Assembly (NCBI RefSeq): GCF_009362815.1
Contig: NZ_WHNX01000022.1
Location: forward strand, 1 to 50,373
Length of the DNA stretch: 50,373 nt
Source of the DNA: Alkalibaculum sporogenes
GTDB lineage: Bacteria; Bacillota; Clostridia; Eubacteriales; Alkalibacteraceae
Direction: 5' to 3'
Shown: positions 1-7,954 of the stretch, piece after piece
Numbering within the stretch: the first letter of the stretch is position 1
Layout of the letters: every line of letters begins with the position of its first letter
The notes under the pieces: model-generated
Seen by the model: only the letters and a program-made list of their open reading frames with translations
What the model was told of the DNA's origin: nothing
Databases searched by the model: none
Translations under genes and position numbers: made by a program

Positions 1-236
1 GCGGACACTCGCCAAATGAAAACAAGTTTTCATTTATTCTTATGCTTTATCAGTCAAATCGGCAAGCCATTTGCCTGTTTAATCATAAGAATTAATAAGG
101 TTTCTTACCTCCGGAACCGCTTCGCGGTTCCTACGTCGCGGACACTCGCCAAATGAAAACAAGTTTTCATTTATTCTTATGCTTTATCAGTCAAATCGGC
201 AAGCCATTTGCCTGTTTAATCATAAGAATTAATAAG
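1..236. repeat. Tandem palindromic repeat, two copies of a ~99 bp unit
   Basis: The stretch 1-99 recurs almost base for base at 138-236, a period of 137 bp; the first copy may run past the window edge. Each unit contains small inverted repeats (AATGAAAAC with GTTTTCATT; GGCAA with TTGCC; TTCTTATG with CATAAGAA). Between the copies, at 113-131, is the hairpin GGAACCGC-TTC-GCGGTTCC. The CGCCAAATG word and the hairpin with a GCTTCGCG loop recall the elements at 9731 and 13723, so this looks like one palindromic repeat family. No coding signal is seen. Confidence 0.8.
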
Positions 237-281
237 CGAAAACTTCGTTTTCGCTTGGCTCGTTATTTTCGCGAAAAAGAA

Positions 282-326
282 AAAGTTTATGATCAATTGG
301 GGTGGGTTCAATTGATCATAAACTTT
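282..326 (-). terminator. Rho-independent terminator, probable riboswitch expression platform
   Basis: Perfect 18-bp arms at 282-299 and 309-326 (AAAGTTTATGATCAATTG and its complement) flank a 9-base loop. On the minus strand the stem is followed by a T-rich run (TTCTTTTTC). It lies about 27 bases after the end of the cobalamin aptamer on the same strand, where a transcriptional riboswitch would place its terminator. Inference: cobalamin binding promotes this stem and shuts off a gene to the left of the window. Confidence 0.75.
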
Positions 327-352
327 ACCGTCGTTCATGAAATTTCTATTAT

Positions 353-491
353 TAGGCAGGTCTCCTGACTCTGATTCATCGTGGTGTACACCTTCCCGTT
401 TCCAGTGGTATCGTACAGCACTCCTCATTACAGTGGTGGGTCCGTTCGGGCATCTCACCCGATTTCCTATTCTCCTATTAAAGGCACCTAT
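353..491 (-). promoter_or_regulatory. Cobalamin (AdoCbl-type) riboswitch aptamer
   Basis: Read on the minus strand, this shows the order of conserved parts of the B12 riboswitch: an opening TAGGTGCCTTTAATAGG, then AATCGGGTG, the B12-box-like CCACCACTGTAA, and the closing GAGTCAGGAGACCTGCCT. Spacing and order fit the family well. A promoter precedes it (518-546) and a terminator hairpin follows (282-326). No open reading frame follows within the 280 bases left in the window, so its target, probably a cobalamin synthesis or transport gene or a B12-dependent enzyme, lies outside. Confidence 0.93.
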
Positions 492-517
492 GATAATTTG
501 ATATGAAGTTTATGTTT

Positions 518-546
518 ATTATAATGAATACTATATTAATTGTAAA
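518..546 (-). promoter_or_regulatory. Sigma-A-type promoter of the cobalamin riboswitch
   Basis: On the minus strand, TTTACA (541-546), a 17-bp spacer and a perfect TATAAT (518-523). Transcription would start near 511, about 20 bases before the aptamer. Confidence 0.75.
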
Positions 547-595
547 GTAGTTTTTTTAAATAGCACCACTGATTTTTCATTGATCTGTATTTAAT

Positions 596-1573
596 TTATC
601 TACCCAAAACTTCATTTTGTAATTCTATCATATTAGTTAACTCTTGTAGCGTGCTTGGTAAGAATTCATATACTACATAACTTGGGTTTACTTTATTTAT
701 TATCTCAACTATTCCATTGTAATCAAATGGCACATGAGTATCTATATTTGATATATGATTCCGTGTTTCTGTCAGTGAATCCCATATATTATCACAATCT
801 TGTACTTTTTTTAATTTGTTTCCATGATCTTCGCGTAGATACTTACCTGTCAAAGATTTATTTAAATGGATAGTCTTAATATGTTCAATTAAAAACGGGT
901 TTCTATCTAATATATACTTTATGTAGTTACATGCTTCTTCTAAAGTTTTCAATTCCTTATTAGTAATCATTATATGCCCAATGTCTAATACAAAACCTTT
1001 ATTAGGGTAATTGATTTTATTAAAGAACTCTTTCGTAAGAACCGGATCAAGAAAGTTCAAACCAGGCCACCAGAGATTTTCAAACAATAATGTTACTCCT
1101 TTATCTACTTCTCCGTATATCTCATTAATCATGTCTGTAGCCGCATCTAATACTTCTTTATCTGTATATGTAAATTCCCATGTAAATGTATGCTCTACTT
1201 CTACATGGGCAACATGAAATACCATGTACGAAGTTTTCATCTCTTGAGCTACTTTAAATTCTTCTTTGTATTTATCAACCATTGACTGACGATCTAGGCT
1301 ACCGTAAAATGCTATTATATTATCATCTTCTCTAAATTGATCATAAAGATTTTGTTTGTTATTTGTCCAAAAGTCCAACCATGTAGGATAGTAAATAAGA
1401 TGCATTCCTTCTGCTATGTCATTTGGAATAGCACTTATATCATAATCATGGTAAAATATTAATTCTACACCGTCTATCTTATATTCTTGCAAGTACAATC
1501 GTAATTTCGCCCAATCATTTTCAAACCAAGATAATTTGGATTCGTGGTTGACCATATTTATCAAGTACTTCAT
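596..1573 (-). CDS. Sugar phosphate isomerase/epimerase-like TIM-barrel protein
   Basis: A 325-residue protein of the xylose isomerase-like / AP endonuclease 2 TIM-barrel family. Probable metal ligands sit at the expected strand ends: Glu165 (LLFENLWW), Asp197 and His200 (FVLDIGHIM), His236 (IKTIHLNK) and a late Glu in VVYEFLP. The family includes sugar epimerases, isomerases and inosose dehydratases, so the substrate cannot be read from sequence. I chose the ATG at 1573 because it overlaps the stop of the upstream gene as ATGA, a sign of translational coupling; an in-frame TTG two codons earlier is possible. With the neighbouring TIM barrel it looks like a diverged pair, perhaps acting in sequence or as a heterodimer. 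Confidence 0.75.
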   Translation of the reverse strand: MKYLINMVNHESKLSWFENDWAKLRLYLQEYKIDGVELIFYHDYDISAIPNDIAEGMHLIYYPTWLDFWTNNKQNLYDQFREDDNIIAFYGSLDRQSMVDKYKEEFKVAQEMKTSYMVFHVAHVEVEHTFTWEFTYTDKEVLDAATDMINEIYGEVDKGVTLLFENLWWPGLNFLDPVLTKEFFNKINYPNKGFVLDIGHIMITNKELKTLEEACNYIKYILDRNPFLIEHIKTIHLNKSLTGKYLREDHGNKLKKVQDCDNIWDSLTETRNHISNIDTHVPFDYNGIVEIINKVNPSYVVYEFLPSTLQELTNMIELQNEVLGR

Positions 1574-2352
1574 TGGCAATTACCCATAATATAATCTAAT
1601 CTACTATATGCAGTGTTTAAAAATATTTTGGGATCAGATATTTGCTCTTTACTTGACATTAATTCCATAGTGATATAATCAATATCTGCATTTATTATAT
1701 TAGCTATAATTTTATCCCACACTATTTCTCCATCCCCTACAATCCAGTGTCTATCATCTAATCGATCATTATCAGATAGGTGTGTACAAAACAGTCTATG
1801 TTTCCATTTCTCTAATAGCTCTCCTTCGCTTTGTCCATAGATCCAGTCATGTGAAGAATCATAGCATAAACCTAAGTGATTAGATTTAATTTCAGTTAGA
1901 ATATGATCTACAATATCCATATCTCTAGTATTTTCGATAGCTATATTTATACCGTTTTCTTCTGCTCTTTTTGCTAGTAATAAAAAACTCTCTACACCTA
2001 ATGAGGTTCTTTCACATATAAAACCCTCATCAGTTACATGCATAACCATATTTGATATATTGTGCTTAGTACAAGCGTCTATATATTTATAATATGTATC
2101 TACTACACTTTCTCTTTCACTTTTATGATGACTCCATAGTTTGTTTATATCCTTATAAGGACAATGAATATTATCTATTGATAAGCCATTGTCCCTGACT
2201 ATATTGGGCATATCATCGACTTTAATGATCTTGGGATATGTTTCATCTTCCCACCATAAACAAGTAGCATCAAAATTGCTTTCTTTAATTAATCTTAATC
2301 TTTCCGGCAATGGAATAATAAACCCGAACCACGAAAAAATACACTTTTTCAT
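1570..2352 (-). CDS. Sugar phosphate isomerase/epimerase-like TIM-barrel protein
   Basis: A 260-residue TIM barrel of the same broad family as its downstream neighbour but clearly divergent. The expected metal-site residues are visible: Glu140 (IAIENTRD), Asp165 and His168 (LCYDSSHDW), His191 (CTHLSDND) and Glu230 (ITMELMSS). Its length is typical of single-domain epimerases. It overlaps the next gene by 4 bases and follows the amidohydrolase by 58 bases, so the three probably form one operon. Several members of this family act on sugars or inositol derivatives; no substrate is assigned here. Confidence 0.78.
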   Translation of the reverse strand: MKKCIFSWFGFIIPLPERLRLIKESNFDATCLWWEDETYPKIIKVDDMPNIVRDNGLSIDNIHCPYKDINKLWSHHKSERESVVDTYYKYIDACTKHNISNMVMHVTDEGFICERTSLGVESFLLLAKRAEENGINIAIENTRDMDIVDHILTEIKSNHLGLCYDSSHDWIYGQSEGELLEKWKHRLFCTHLSDNDRLDDRHWIVGDGEIVWDKIIANIINADIDYITMELMSSKEQISDPKIFLNTAYSRLDYIMGNCQ

Positions 2353-2410
2353 AGGTACCCCCTTTACATAGAAATTGGAATTTTTGTTTCATCTTTAAGT
2401 ACTACATTCT

Positions 2411-3334
2411 TTACTCATTCATTATAATTTGATTTTGTGCTTCTTCCATCTCTTTAGAAGTGATATTTAGAGCTCTTAGTCCATTTTCATACGCTAAATC
2501 CATTAATGGCTGTTTTTTAATACCAGCTTTGTTCATGTATATCAGTTCATCGAAAAATCCTGACCCATGGCACACTTTATAAGCACCTGCATCACTTCCT
2601 ACAGCTAATTTAACACCTATACTATAGGCTTTTAATACCGTATTACATTGTTCTTCGAATATTTTTCTAATTATTTTAATTTGACTTTTATACCTTTCAT
2701 CCTTTGAATAAATGATATTACCAAGTGGTGCTAAGGTAGGTACCCAAATTATATTTGACTCTTTCATAGCATGTAGTTCTTCTTCTTCCATATAATAACC
2801 ATGTTCTATTGTATCAACTCCTGCTTGTATTGCTCTTTGTACTCCAATTCTTGAATTCACATGAACCATAACAGGTAAATTTTTATCCTTGGCGTATTTT
2901 ACCATATAGTTTAATTCATCTTCACTAAATGCTATTTCTCCAACCTCTCCGTATTGATCGAAATTCATCATACCTGTAACTGGAATCTTTATGAAATCTG
3001 GCTTGTATTTTTCTATTTCTCCCATAACTACTTTAAAGTCACTAGTATCGTGAATCCCTTTGCCAATAAAGCTACCGTATTGACCTTTCTTATATATTGC
3101 ATGAATTGGAGTCTTGTATATAATCCCTTCTTCTTGTGCAACTCTTCTAGCTATATGTGACAAATTTATTGGATCTCCTCCATCACGTATTGCTAATATC
3201 CCTCTACTTTTATATGCTATTATATTTTGCCTAATAAGTTGCTCAGCAATAGTATTATCTTGAACTATTTTATTTCTAAAATTAGACGCATTCTCTCCAT
3301 TTAAAGATATGTGCATATGAGCTTCAATAAACAT
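2411..3334 (-). CDS. Short amidohydrolase-family metalloenzyme
   Basis: A 307-residue member of the amidohydrolase superfamily. The metal-site pattern is complete: His6-x-His8 (EAHMH), a probable carboxylated Lys116 (FIKIPVTG), His158 (VMVHVNS), His178 (TIEHGYY) and Asp248 (VGSDAGAY). The closest general type is the imidazolonepropionase/prolidase-like group. It starts directly at the HxH strand, so it lacks the N-terminal beta-sandwich half that gives most relatives about 400 residues. A GGGGGTG ribosome site precedes the ATG. It leads a likely operon with two sugar-isomerase-like TIM barrels, which suggests stepwise breakdown of a cyclic amide, lactam or ester; this is inference. Confidence 0.75.
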   Translation of the reverse strand: MFIEAHMHISLNGENASNFRNKIVQDNTIAEQLIRQNIIAYKSRGILAIRDGGDPINLSHIARRVAQEEGIIYKTPIHAIYKKGQYGSFIGKGIHDTSDFKVVMGEIEKYKPDFIKIPVTGMMNFDQYGEVGEIAFSEDELNYMVKYAKDKNLPVMVHVNSRIGVQRAIQAGVDTIEHGYYMEEEELHAMKESNIIWVPTLAPLGNIIYSKDERYKSQIKIIRKIFEEQCNTVLKAYSIGVKLAVGSDAGAYKVCHGSGFFDELIYMNKAGIKKQPLMDLAYENGLRALNITSKEMEEAQNQIIMNE

Positions 3335-3381
3335 AATTCACCCCCTTGTCATAATCAATAATCATATAGATGATATTAATA

Positions 3382-3404
3382 AAGCTTTCCTTGAAGGAAA
3401 GCTT
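3382..3404. terminator. Hairpin downstream of folD
   Basis: AAGCTTTCC and GGAAAGCTT form a perfect 9-bp stem with a 5-base loop. It lies between the end of folD and the start of the amidohydrolase. The T tract after it is weak on both strands, so it may be a partial terminator or an RNA-end stabiliser. Confidence 0.5.
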
Positions 3405-3488
3405 ATGTTTAGAATGCTACAAGTCTTTATGTGCTTTATTAAATACATTTAACGGATATTGCTACTTATAGCAAAGTGAAAATGTTCA

Positions 3489-4337
3489 TTAACTTTGCAA
3501 TTTACAAGCCTTAATTACATGTTTTGCTAAGACTGATGTTGTAACAGATCCAACTCCTCCTGGAACTGGTGTTATTAAAGATGCCTTCTCAATGCACTGA
3601 TCGAAATCTACATCACCACATAATTTTCCATTTTCGTCAACATTTATTCCTACATCTACAACTATTGCACCTTCTTTAACGTACTCACTAGTTACCATTT
3701 TTGCTCTACCTATTCCAACTACTAATACATCCGCTTTAGAAGTTACTGATGATAAATCTTTTGTCCTAGAGTGACAAATAGTAACTGTTGCATTTTCACC
3801 TAATAAAAGCATAGATACAGGTTTTCCTACTACCATTGATCTTCCGAGCACAACTGTCTCAGCACCTTTTAAATCAACATTGTAGTATTTTAAAGTTTCC
3901 ATAACGGCAGTTGGTGTACAAGGAGCAAAACCAGACTTATCGCCTTCCATTACTTTTGCAACATTTGTAGGACTTAAGCAATCTACATCCTTCTCTGGTG
4001 CTATGACATATTTTATAACTTCTTCATCTAACTGTTTTGGAAGAGGCCTAAATAATAAAATTCCATGTGTAGTCTTATCGTCATTTACTTCTTTTAGTGC
4101 TTTTATAAAGTCTTCTTGATTAATATCTTCCGGTAATTCTTTTACTTCTGTAGCTATGTTACAACCTTCCATTCTTTTAAGAGCTCCTCTTTCATATGAT
4201 AAATCACTTGGATTTGCTCCTACCCTTACTATCGTCAATTTTGGAATAACACCATTATCTCTTAGTTTATTTGCTTCGGCAGCAGTCTCTTCTTTTAAAC
4301 TAGCTGCTACAATTTTTCCATCTAATATTTGTCCCAT
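3489..4337 (-). CDS. folD: Methylene-THF dehydrogenase (FolD family), cyclohydrolase residues altered
   Basis: This 282-residue cytoplasmic protein has the full FolD fold, including the NAD(P) loop VVLGRSMVVGKPVSMLL and the C-terminal TPVPGGVGSVTTS. FolD oxidises methylene-THF to methenyl-THF and usually also hydrolyses that to formyl-THF. The active-site stretch SYERGALKRMEG aligns without gaps to E. coli Y50-V-A-S-K54-R-K, which puts Ala52 where the catalytic lysine should be. The Q98 position (GILVQLPLP) reads GILLFRPLP, so Gln is replaced by Phe96. The Asp of KDVD is kept (Asp119). I infer a mainly dehydrogenase enzyme, with the cyclohydrolase step supplied by FchA from the adjacent gene. 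A GGAGG site precedes the ATG. Confidence 0.95.
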   Translation of the reverse strand: MGQILDGKIVAASLKEETAAEANKLRDNGVIPKLTIVRVGANPSDLSYERGALKRMEGCNIATEVKELPEDINQEDFIKALKEVNDDKTTHGILLFRPLPKQLDEEVIKYVIAPEKDVDCLSPTNVAKVMEGDKSGFAPCTPTAVMETLKYYNVDLKGAETVVLGRSMVVGKPVSMLLLGENATVTICHSRTKDLSSVTSKADVLVVGIGRAKMVTSEYVKEGAIVVDVGINVDENGKLCGDVDFDQCIEKASLITPVPGGVGSVTTSVLAKHVIKACKLQS

Positions 4338-4398
4338 AAATATCCTCCTTTTTATATTTAGTCACTAATAAATATATTATCTTATTTTACTTCAATCT

Positions 4399-5028
4399 TT
4401 AAGAAAGCATTGCTTCTACTTTAGCATATATCTCATCAGATTTAGCAATACCTTTTGCCACCAGTGGTCGTACTTCTTCATTAATATTTGTAATATAATC
4501 AACATCTTTTATCATGTTAATATTAATCAATACGTTTAACCAACCGCTAATCAATCCTGCACGGAGGCATTGTACTCCAACTCCTACATCACTTATTGCT
4601 AATTTTGATCCTTTATCAACTAATTCTTCATGAAGTACAATCGCTTCATAGCATTTTTTTACAATATCAACTGGTACACTACATGCTTGAATTAAACACT
4701 TTTGCATAGTTTCATCTTTAATTCTCTTTTCTTCTTCAGTTTCCTTAGGTAATCCATATGCTTTCGATAAAGGCAGAAAGTTTTCAGCATCTTTATCTAC
4801 CATTTCCATCAGATCTTCTTGAATTTGTATAGCTTTAGCCATTATCTCTTTATTTGCTTCTTCATAATCAGCGTATTTCTTTTTTCCTAGAGTTAAGTTC
4901 ACTACCATACTCGCTAAAGCAGTACCTATTGCTCCAGTTAAAGCTGCTGCACCTCCACCACCTGGCACTGCATTCTTAGATGCCAATTCATTTACAAATT
5001 CAACACAACTTCCATGTATCATTTTCAT
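4399..5028 (-). CDS. fchA: Methenyl-THF cyclohydrolase / formimidoyl-THF cyclodeaminase family
   Basis: A 209-residue all-helical protein of the cyclodeaminase/cyclohydrolase family. The diagnostic N-terminal motif is present: SKNAVPGGGGAAALTGAIG (about residues 18-36), followed by ALASMVVNLTLGKKKY. In acetogenic and purine-fermenting clostridia FchA interconverts methenyl-THF and 10-formyl-THF. It sits between fhs and folD, the order expected for the folate part of the Wood-Ljungdahl pathway. Its presence matters because the neighbouring FolD lacks the usual cyclohydrolase residues. The start is set by GGGAGGG ahead of ATG. Confidence 0.9.
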   Translation of the reverse strand: MKMIHGSCVEFVNELASKNAVPGGGGAAALTGAIGTALASMVVNLTLGKKKYADYEEANKEIMAKAIQIQEDLMEMVDKDAENFLPLSKAYGLPKETEEEKRIKDETMQKCLIQACSVPVDIVKKCYEAIVLHEELVDKGSKLAISDVGVGVQCLRAGLISGWLNVLININMIKDVDYITNINEEVRPLVAKGIAKSDEIYAKVEAMLS

Positions 5029-5046
5029 ATTATACCCTCCCTTATT

Positions 5047-5109
5047 TAAAAAAGTTGGTTTACACCATAGGGATATACACTAAGGCATATATAATAGGTG
5101 TAAACCAAC
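5047..5109 (-). terminator. Terminator-like hairpin between fhs and fchA
   Basis: Perfect 13-bp arms (GTTGGTTTACACC at 5054-5066; its complement at 5097-5109) enclose a 30-base AT-rich loop. On the minus strand the stem runs into CTTTTTTAAAT, a good T tract. It would lower readthrough from fhs into fchA-folD, setting unequal expression within the folate block. Confidence 0.65.
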
Positions 5110-5143
5110 ATAAATTATGATGTAATTATTTTATTGAGTCGAT

Positions 5144-6817
5144 CTAGAATAATCCTGCTATTACACCTTTTTCATCAACGTCGATTTTTTCAGCTGATGG
5201 AACTTTTGGTAATCCCGGCATCTTCATAACATCTCCAGTTAATACAACTATAAACCCTGCACCTGCTGAAACTGTTAGATCTCTAATCGTTACGGTGAAA
5301 CCTGTTGGCCTACCTAACTTTGTTTGATCATCAGTTAATGAGTATTGTGTTTTTGCCATACAAACAGGAAGATTACTAAATCCTAATTTATCAAAATTTG
5401 CGATTTCTTTTTCTGCTTTTGCAGTAAAAGCAACATCATCTGCTCCATATATTTTTTGAGCGATTTTACGTATTTTTTCTTTAATAGGATCTTCTAAATC
5501 ATATGCAAATTCCATATTGTTTTCAGTATCTGTAAGTCTAATTAATTCTTTGGCTAATACTTCTCCACCTTTGCTACCTTTTCCCCATACTTCAGAAAGT
5601 GCAACATTAACGCCTAATTCTTTACATCTGTCTTCTACTAACTTTAATTCTGCTTCTGTATCAGTAGGGAATCTATTAATTGCAACTACTGCTGGTAGTT
5701 TAAATACTTGTGTAATATTTTCTACGTGCTTTAATAAATTTGGTAATCCAGCCTCTAAAGCTACAAGATTTTCTGGACCTAAATCATTTTTACCTACTCC
5801 ACCATTGTATTTTAACGCTTTAACTGTTGCAACTATTATAACAGCATCTGGCTTTAAATCTGCCATTCTGCATTTTATATCGATGAATTTTTCAGCACCT
5901 AAGTCAGCTCCGAATCCACCTTCTGTTACTACATAGTCAGCATAATTCATAGCAAATTTAGTTGCTAGTACTGAGTTACAACCATGAGCTATATTTGCAA
6001 ATGGTCCACCGTGTATAAACGCTGGTGTTCCTTCTAATGTTTGTACTAAATTTGGTTTTAAAGCATCTTTTAATAGTGCAGCCATAGCACCTTGAGCTTT
6101 AAGATCTCCAGCTGTTACTGGTTCACCTTTTCTATTATAAGCAACGATAATTTTTGCACATCTATTCTTAAGATCTATAATATCATTTGACAAGCAGAAT
6201 ATTGCCATTACTTCACTAGCTACTGTTATATCAAATCCATCTTCTCTAGGCATTCCCTGTGCTTTACCACCTAGACCATTTACTATATTTCTAAGTTGTC
6301 TATCGTTCATATCTACTGCTCTTCTCCAAACAACTCTTCTTACATCAATATCTAAAACATTTCCTTGGAAAATATGATTATCTACCATTGCAGCTAATAA
6401 GTTGTTTGCAGCTCCAATTGCATGGAAATCTCCAGTGAAATGCAAGTTGATATCTTCCATTGGTATTACTTGTGCGTAACCACCACCTGCTGCTCCACCT
6501 TTGACACCAAAAACTGGTCCTAATGATGGTTCTCTTAATGCTACTAAACAATTTTTTCCTAATGCAGCTAATGAATCAGCAGCACCAATAGTTGTAGTAG
6601 TTTTGCCTTCTCCTGCAGGAGTAGGATTAATAGCTGTTGTTAAAATTAATTTTGCTTTCTTACCTGAAGGTTTTTGTAAAAGGTTAATGTCTACTTTCGC
6701 TTTATACTTTCCGTATAAATCTAAATCGTCCTCAGTAAGACCCAATTTCGCTGCAATTTCTCTAATGTCTTTTGGTGTTGCTTCTTGTGCAATTTCAATA
6801 TCACTTTTAAAACTCAT
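5144..6817 (-). CDS. fhs: Formate--tetrahydrofolate ligase
   Basis: A 557-residue formyl-THF synthetase. It makes 10-formyl-THF from formate, THF and ATP, the entry step of the methyl branch, or runs backwards to yield ATP. The ATP-binding loop [17 protein letters not shown] lies near residues 65-81, and family blocks [31 protein letters not shown] and [17 protein letters not shown] follow. I chose the ATG at 6817 because GAGGAGG stands just upstream; a TTG further out lies inside that site. The length matches the family. The gene begins 80 bases after the mtgA-like gene, with no clear promoter between them, so both are probably read from the mtgA promoter. Confidence 0.97.
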   Translation of the reverse strand: MSFKSDIEIAQEATPKDIREIAAKLGLTEDDLDLYGKYKAKVDINLLQKPSGKKAKLILTTAINPTPAGEGKTTTTIGAADSLAALGKNCLVALREPSLGPVFGVKGGAAGGGYAQVIPMEDINLHFTGDFHAIGAANNLLAAMVDNHIFQGNVLDIDVRRVVWRRAVDMNDRQLRNIVNGLGGKAQGMPREDGFDITVASEVMAIFCLSNDIIDLKNRCAKIIVAYNRKGEPVTAGDLKAQGAMAALLKDALKPNLVQTLEGTPAFIHGGPFANIAHGCNSVLATKFAMNYADYVVTEGGFGADLGAEKFIDIKCRMADLKPDAVIIVATVKALKYNGGVGKNDLGPENLVALEAGLPNLLKHVENITQVFKLPAVVAINRFPTDTEAELKLVEDRCKELGVNVALSEVWGKGSKGGEVLAKELIRLTDTENNMEFAYDLEDPIKEKIRKIAQKIYGADDVAFTAKAEKEIANFDKLGFSNLPVCMAKTQYSLTDDQTKLGRPTGFTVTIRDLTVSAGAGFIVVLTGDVMKMPGLPKVPSAEKIDVDEKGVIAGLF

Positions 6818-6896
6818 TGATAAATTCCTCCTCAAGAATTAGTTTAATAAAATTTTAACAATTTAATTATATGTTATAAGTTATAAAAAATCAACT

Positions 6897-7712
6897 TTAA
6901 CCAATTTTTCCTTTTCTATATGCAGCACTGAATTTTCTACAGTGTCTGTCTTTTGCTAGTAACGCTTCTGTAGAATATATAGAATTCATGATATCTTTAT
7001 TAAGTGGATCCATAATTGCAGAATCCATACCTGCATATATTGACAATGTCATAAAGTTTTGATTAATTAATTTTCTTAGTGGCATACCAAATGAAATATT
7101 ACTTAAGCCAGAAGTTATTTTAATCGTTGGATACAGTGCCTTTATTTGCTTAATACTGTCTATAAAGTTTAATAAAGATTGATTGTCAGTTGATAGAGCC
7201 ATAACTAAAGGATCTATATGTATTCTATCAGGTGTGATATCGTATTTTGCAGCTTTTTCAACCATGGCTTTTGTAATTTCAACTCTAGTCTTCACATCTT
7301 GTGGAGTACCGTGTTCACTATCGCAAGTTAAAGCTATTACTTGCCATTCAGTCCCTTGTATTAATGGAAATATAATATCACATTTATCTTGATCAGTTCC
7401 CTCTACATCTTCTAAATTAACTGAGTTAATTAAACCTGGTTTTTTTATGAAAGGAAGTACTTCTTTTAAAAATAATGGATTTGGACTATCAATACATATT
7501 GGTGTATCTACTGCATCTTGTACAATGTCAATTAACCATTTCAATGTTTCTACTTCAACATTAGGTGCTGTAGACGCACATATGTCAATGTAGTCTGCGC
7601 CAGCCTCAGTTTGTTTTATAGCGCGATCTCTAATAAACTCCGCATTTTTTTCTTCAATAGCTTTTTTAACAGGTGGGATTGCTCCATTAATCTTTTCACC
7701 GATAATAATCAA
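6897..7712 (-). CDS. mtgA: Methyl-THF:corrinoid protein methyltransferase (MtgA/AcsE family)
   Basis: A 271-residue pterin-binding TIM barrel. Family motifs include IIIGEKING at the N terminus, ADYIDICAS, CIDSPNP, HIDPLVMALSTDNQS and ITSGLSNISFGMP, with the Asn of GLSN expected to contact the pterin. Such enzymes move methyl between a corrinoid protein and THF. Compared with the second family member in this window (acsE, next to acsC), this copy fits the MtgA/MtvA-like group used with methyltrophic corrinoid systems. Its neighbours support that: a divergent corrinoid reactivator and a free-standing corrinoid protein. Start is TTG after AGGAGG. A strong promoter with two GntR-like operators lies just upstream. 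The symbol is by analogy; the methyl donor is unknown. Confidence 0.85.
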   Translation of the reverse strand: MIIIGEKINGAIPPVKKAIEEKNAEFIRDRAIKQTEAGADYIDICASTAPNVEVETLKWLIDIVQDAVDTPICIDSPNPLFLKEVLPFIKKPGLINSVNLEDVEGTDQDKCDIIFPLIQGTEWQVIALTCDSEHGTPQDVKTRVEITKAMVEKAAKYDITPDRIHIDPLVMALSTDNQSLLNFIDSIKQIKALYPTIKITSGLSNISFGMPLRKLINQNFMTLSIYAGMDSAIMDPLNKDIMNSIYSTEALLAKDRHCRKFSAAYRKGKIG

Positions 7713-7763
7713 TATTAATACCTCCTAGTGTTTTTTTGATACCGATTTCAATATGCTTATATC

Positions 7764-7789
7764 ATGTATATACAAGCTTGTATATACAA
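7764..7789. promoter_or_regulatory. Tandem GntR-like operators ahead of mtgA
   Basis: Two adjacent palindromes, ATGTATATACAAG (7764-7776) and TTGTATATACAA (7778-7789), together form a 22-bp perfect palindrome centred between 7776 and 7777. They lie 16 bases and more after the -10 box of the mtgA promoter, a position suited to repression. The same word is found at 14623 and 28248 beside two other C1-gene promoters. TTGTATATACAA resembles GntR-family operators such as that of TreR. Confidence 0.75.
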
Positions 7790-7804
7790 GCCTTATCTAT
7801 TAGT

Positions 7805-7833
7805 ATATTATCAAAGGTTATTTTTATTGTCAA
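7805..7833 (-). promoter_or_regulatory. Promoter of mtgA-fhs
   Basis: On the minus strand, a perfect TTGACA (7828-7833), 17-bp spacer and TAATAT (7805-7810). The start would be near 7798, just before the tandem palindromes. Confidence 0.7.
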
Positions 7834-7890
7834 TATAATTGTCCCACATAGTATATTTTATTTTTTGACTTGTTATAATTTTGTTTATAT

Positions 7891-7919
7891 TTGTACAAGA
7901 TTATTTTTTGTAATATAAT
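7891..7919 (+). promoter_or_regulatory. Promoter of the corrinoid reactivator gene
   Basis: TTGTAC (7891-7896), 17-bp spacer and perfect TATAAT (7914-7919). An AAAGGAG ribosome site then precedes the ATG at 7955. The operators at 7764-7789 lie about 100 bp upstream, so control of this divergent gene by them is possible but not evident. Confidence 0.7.
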
Positions 7920-7954
7920 AGTAGTAATTAAATTTAATTAAAAGGAGCTATGTT

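Noticed and set aside
153-458. Small reading frames over the left repeats and the riboswitch
   Set aside because: They are translated repeats and aptamer RNA, with no family features or ribosome sites.
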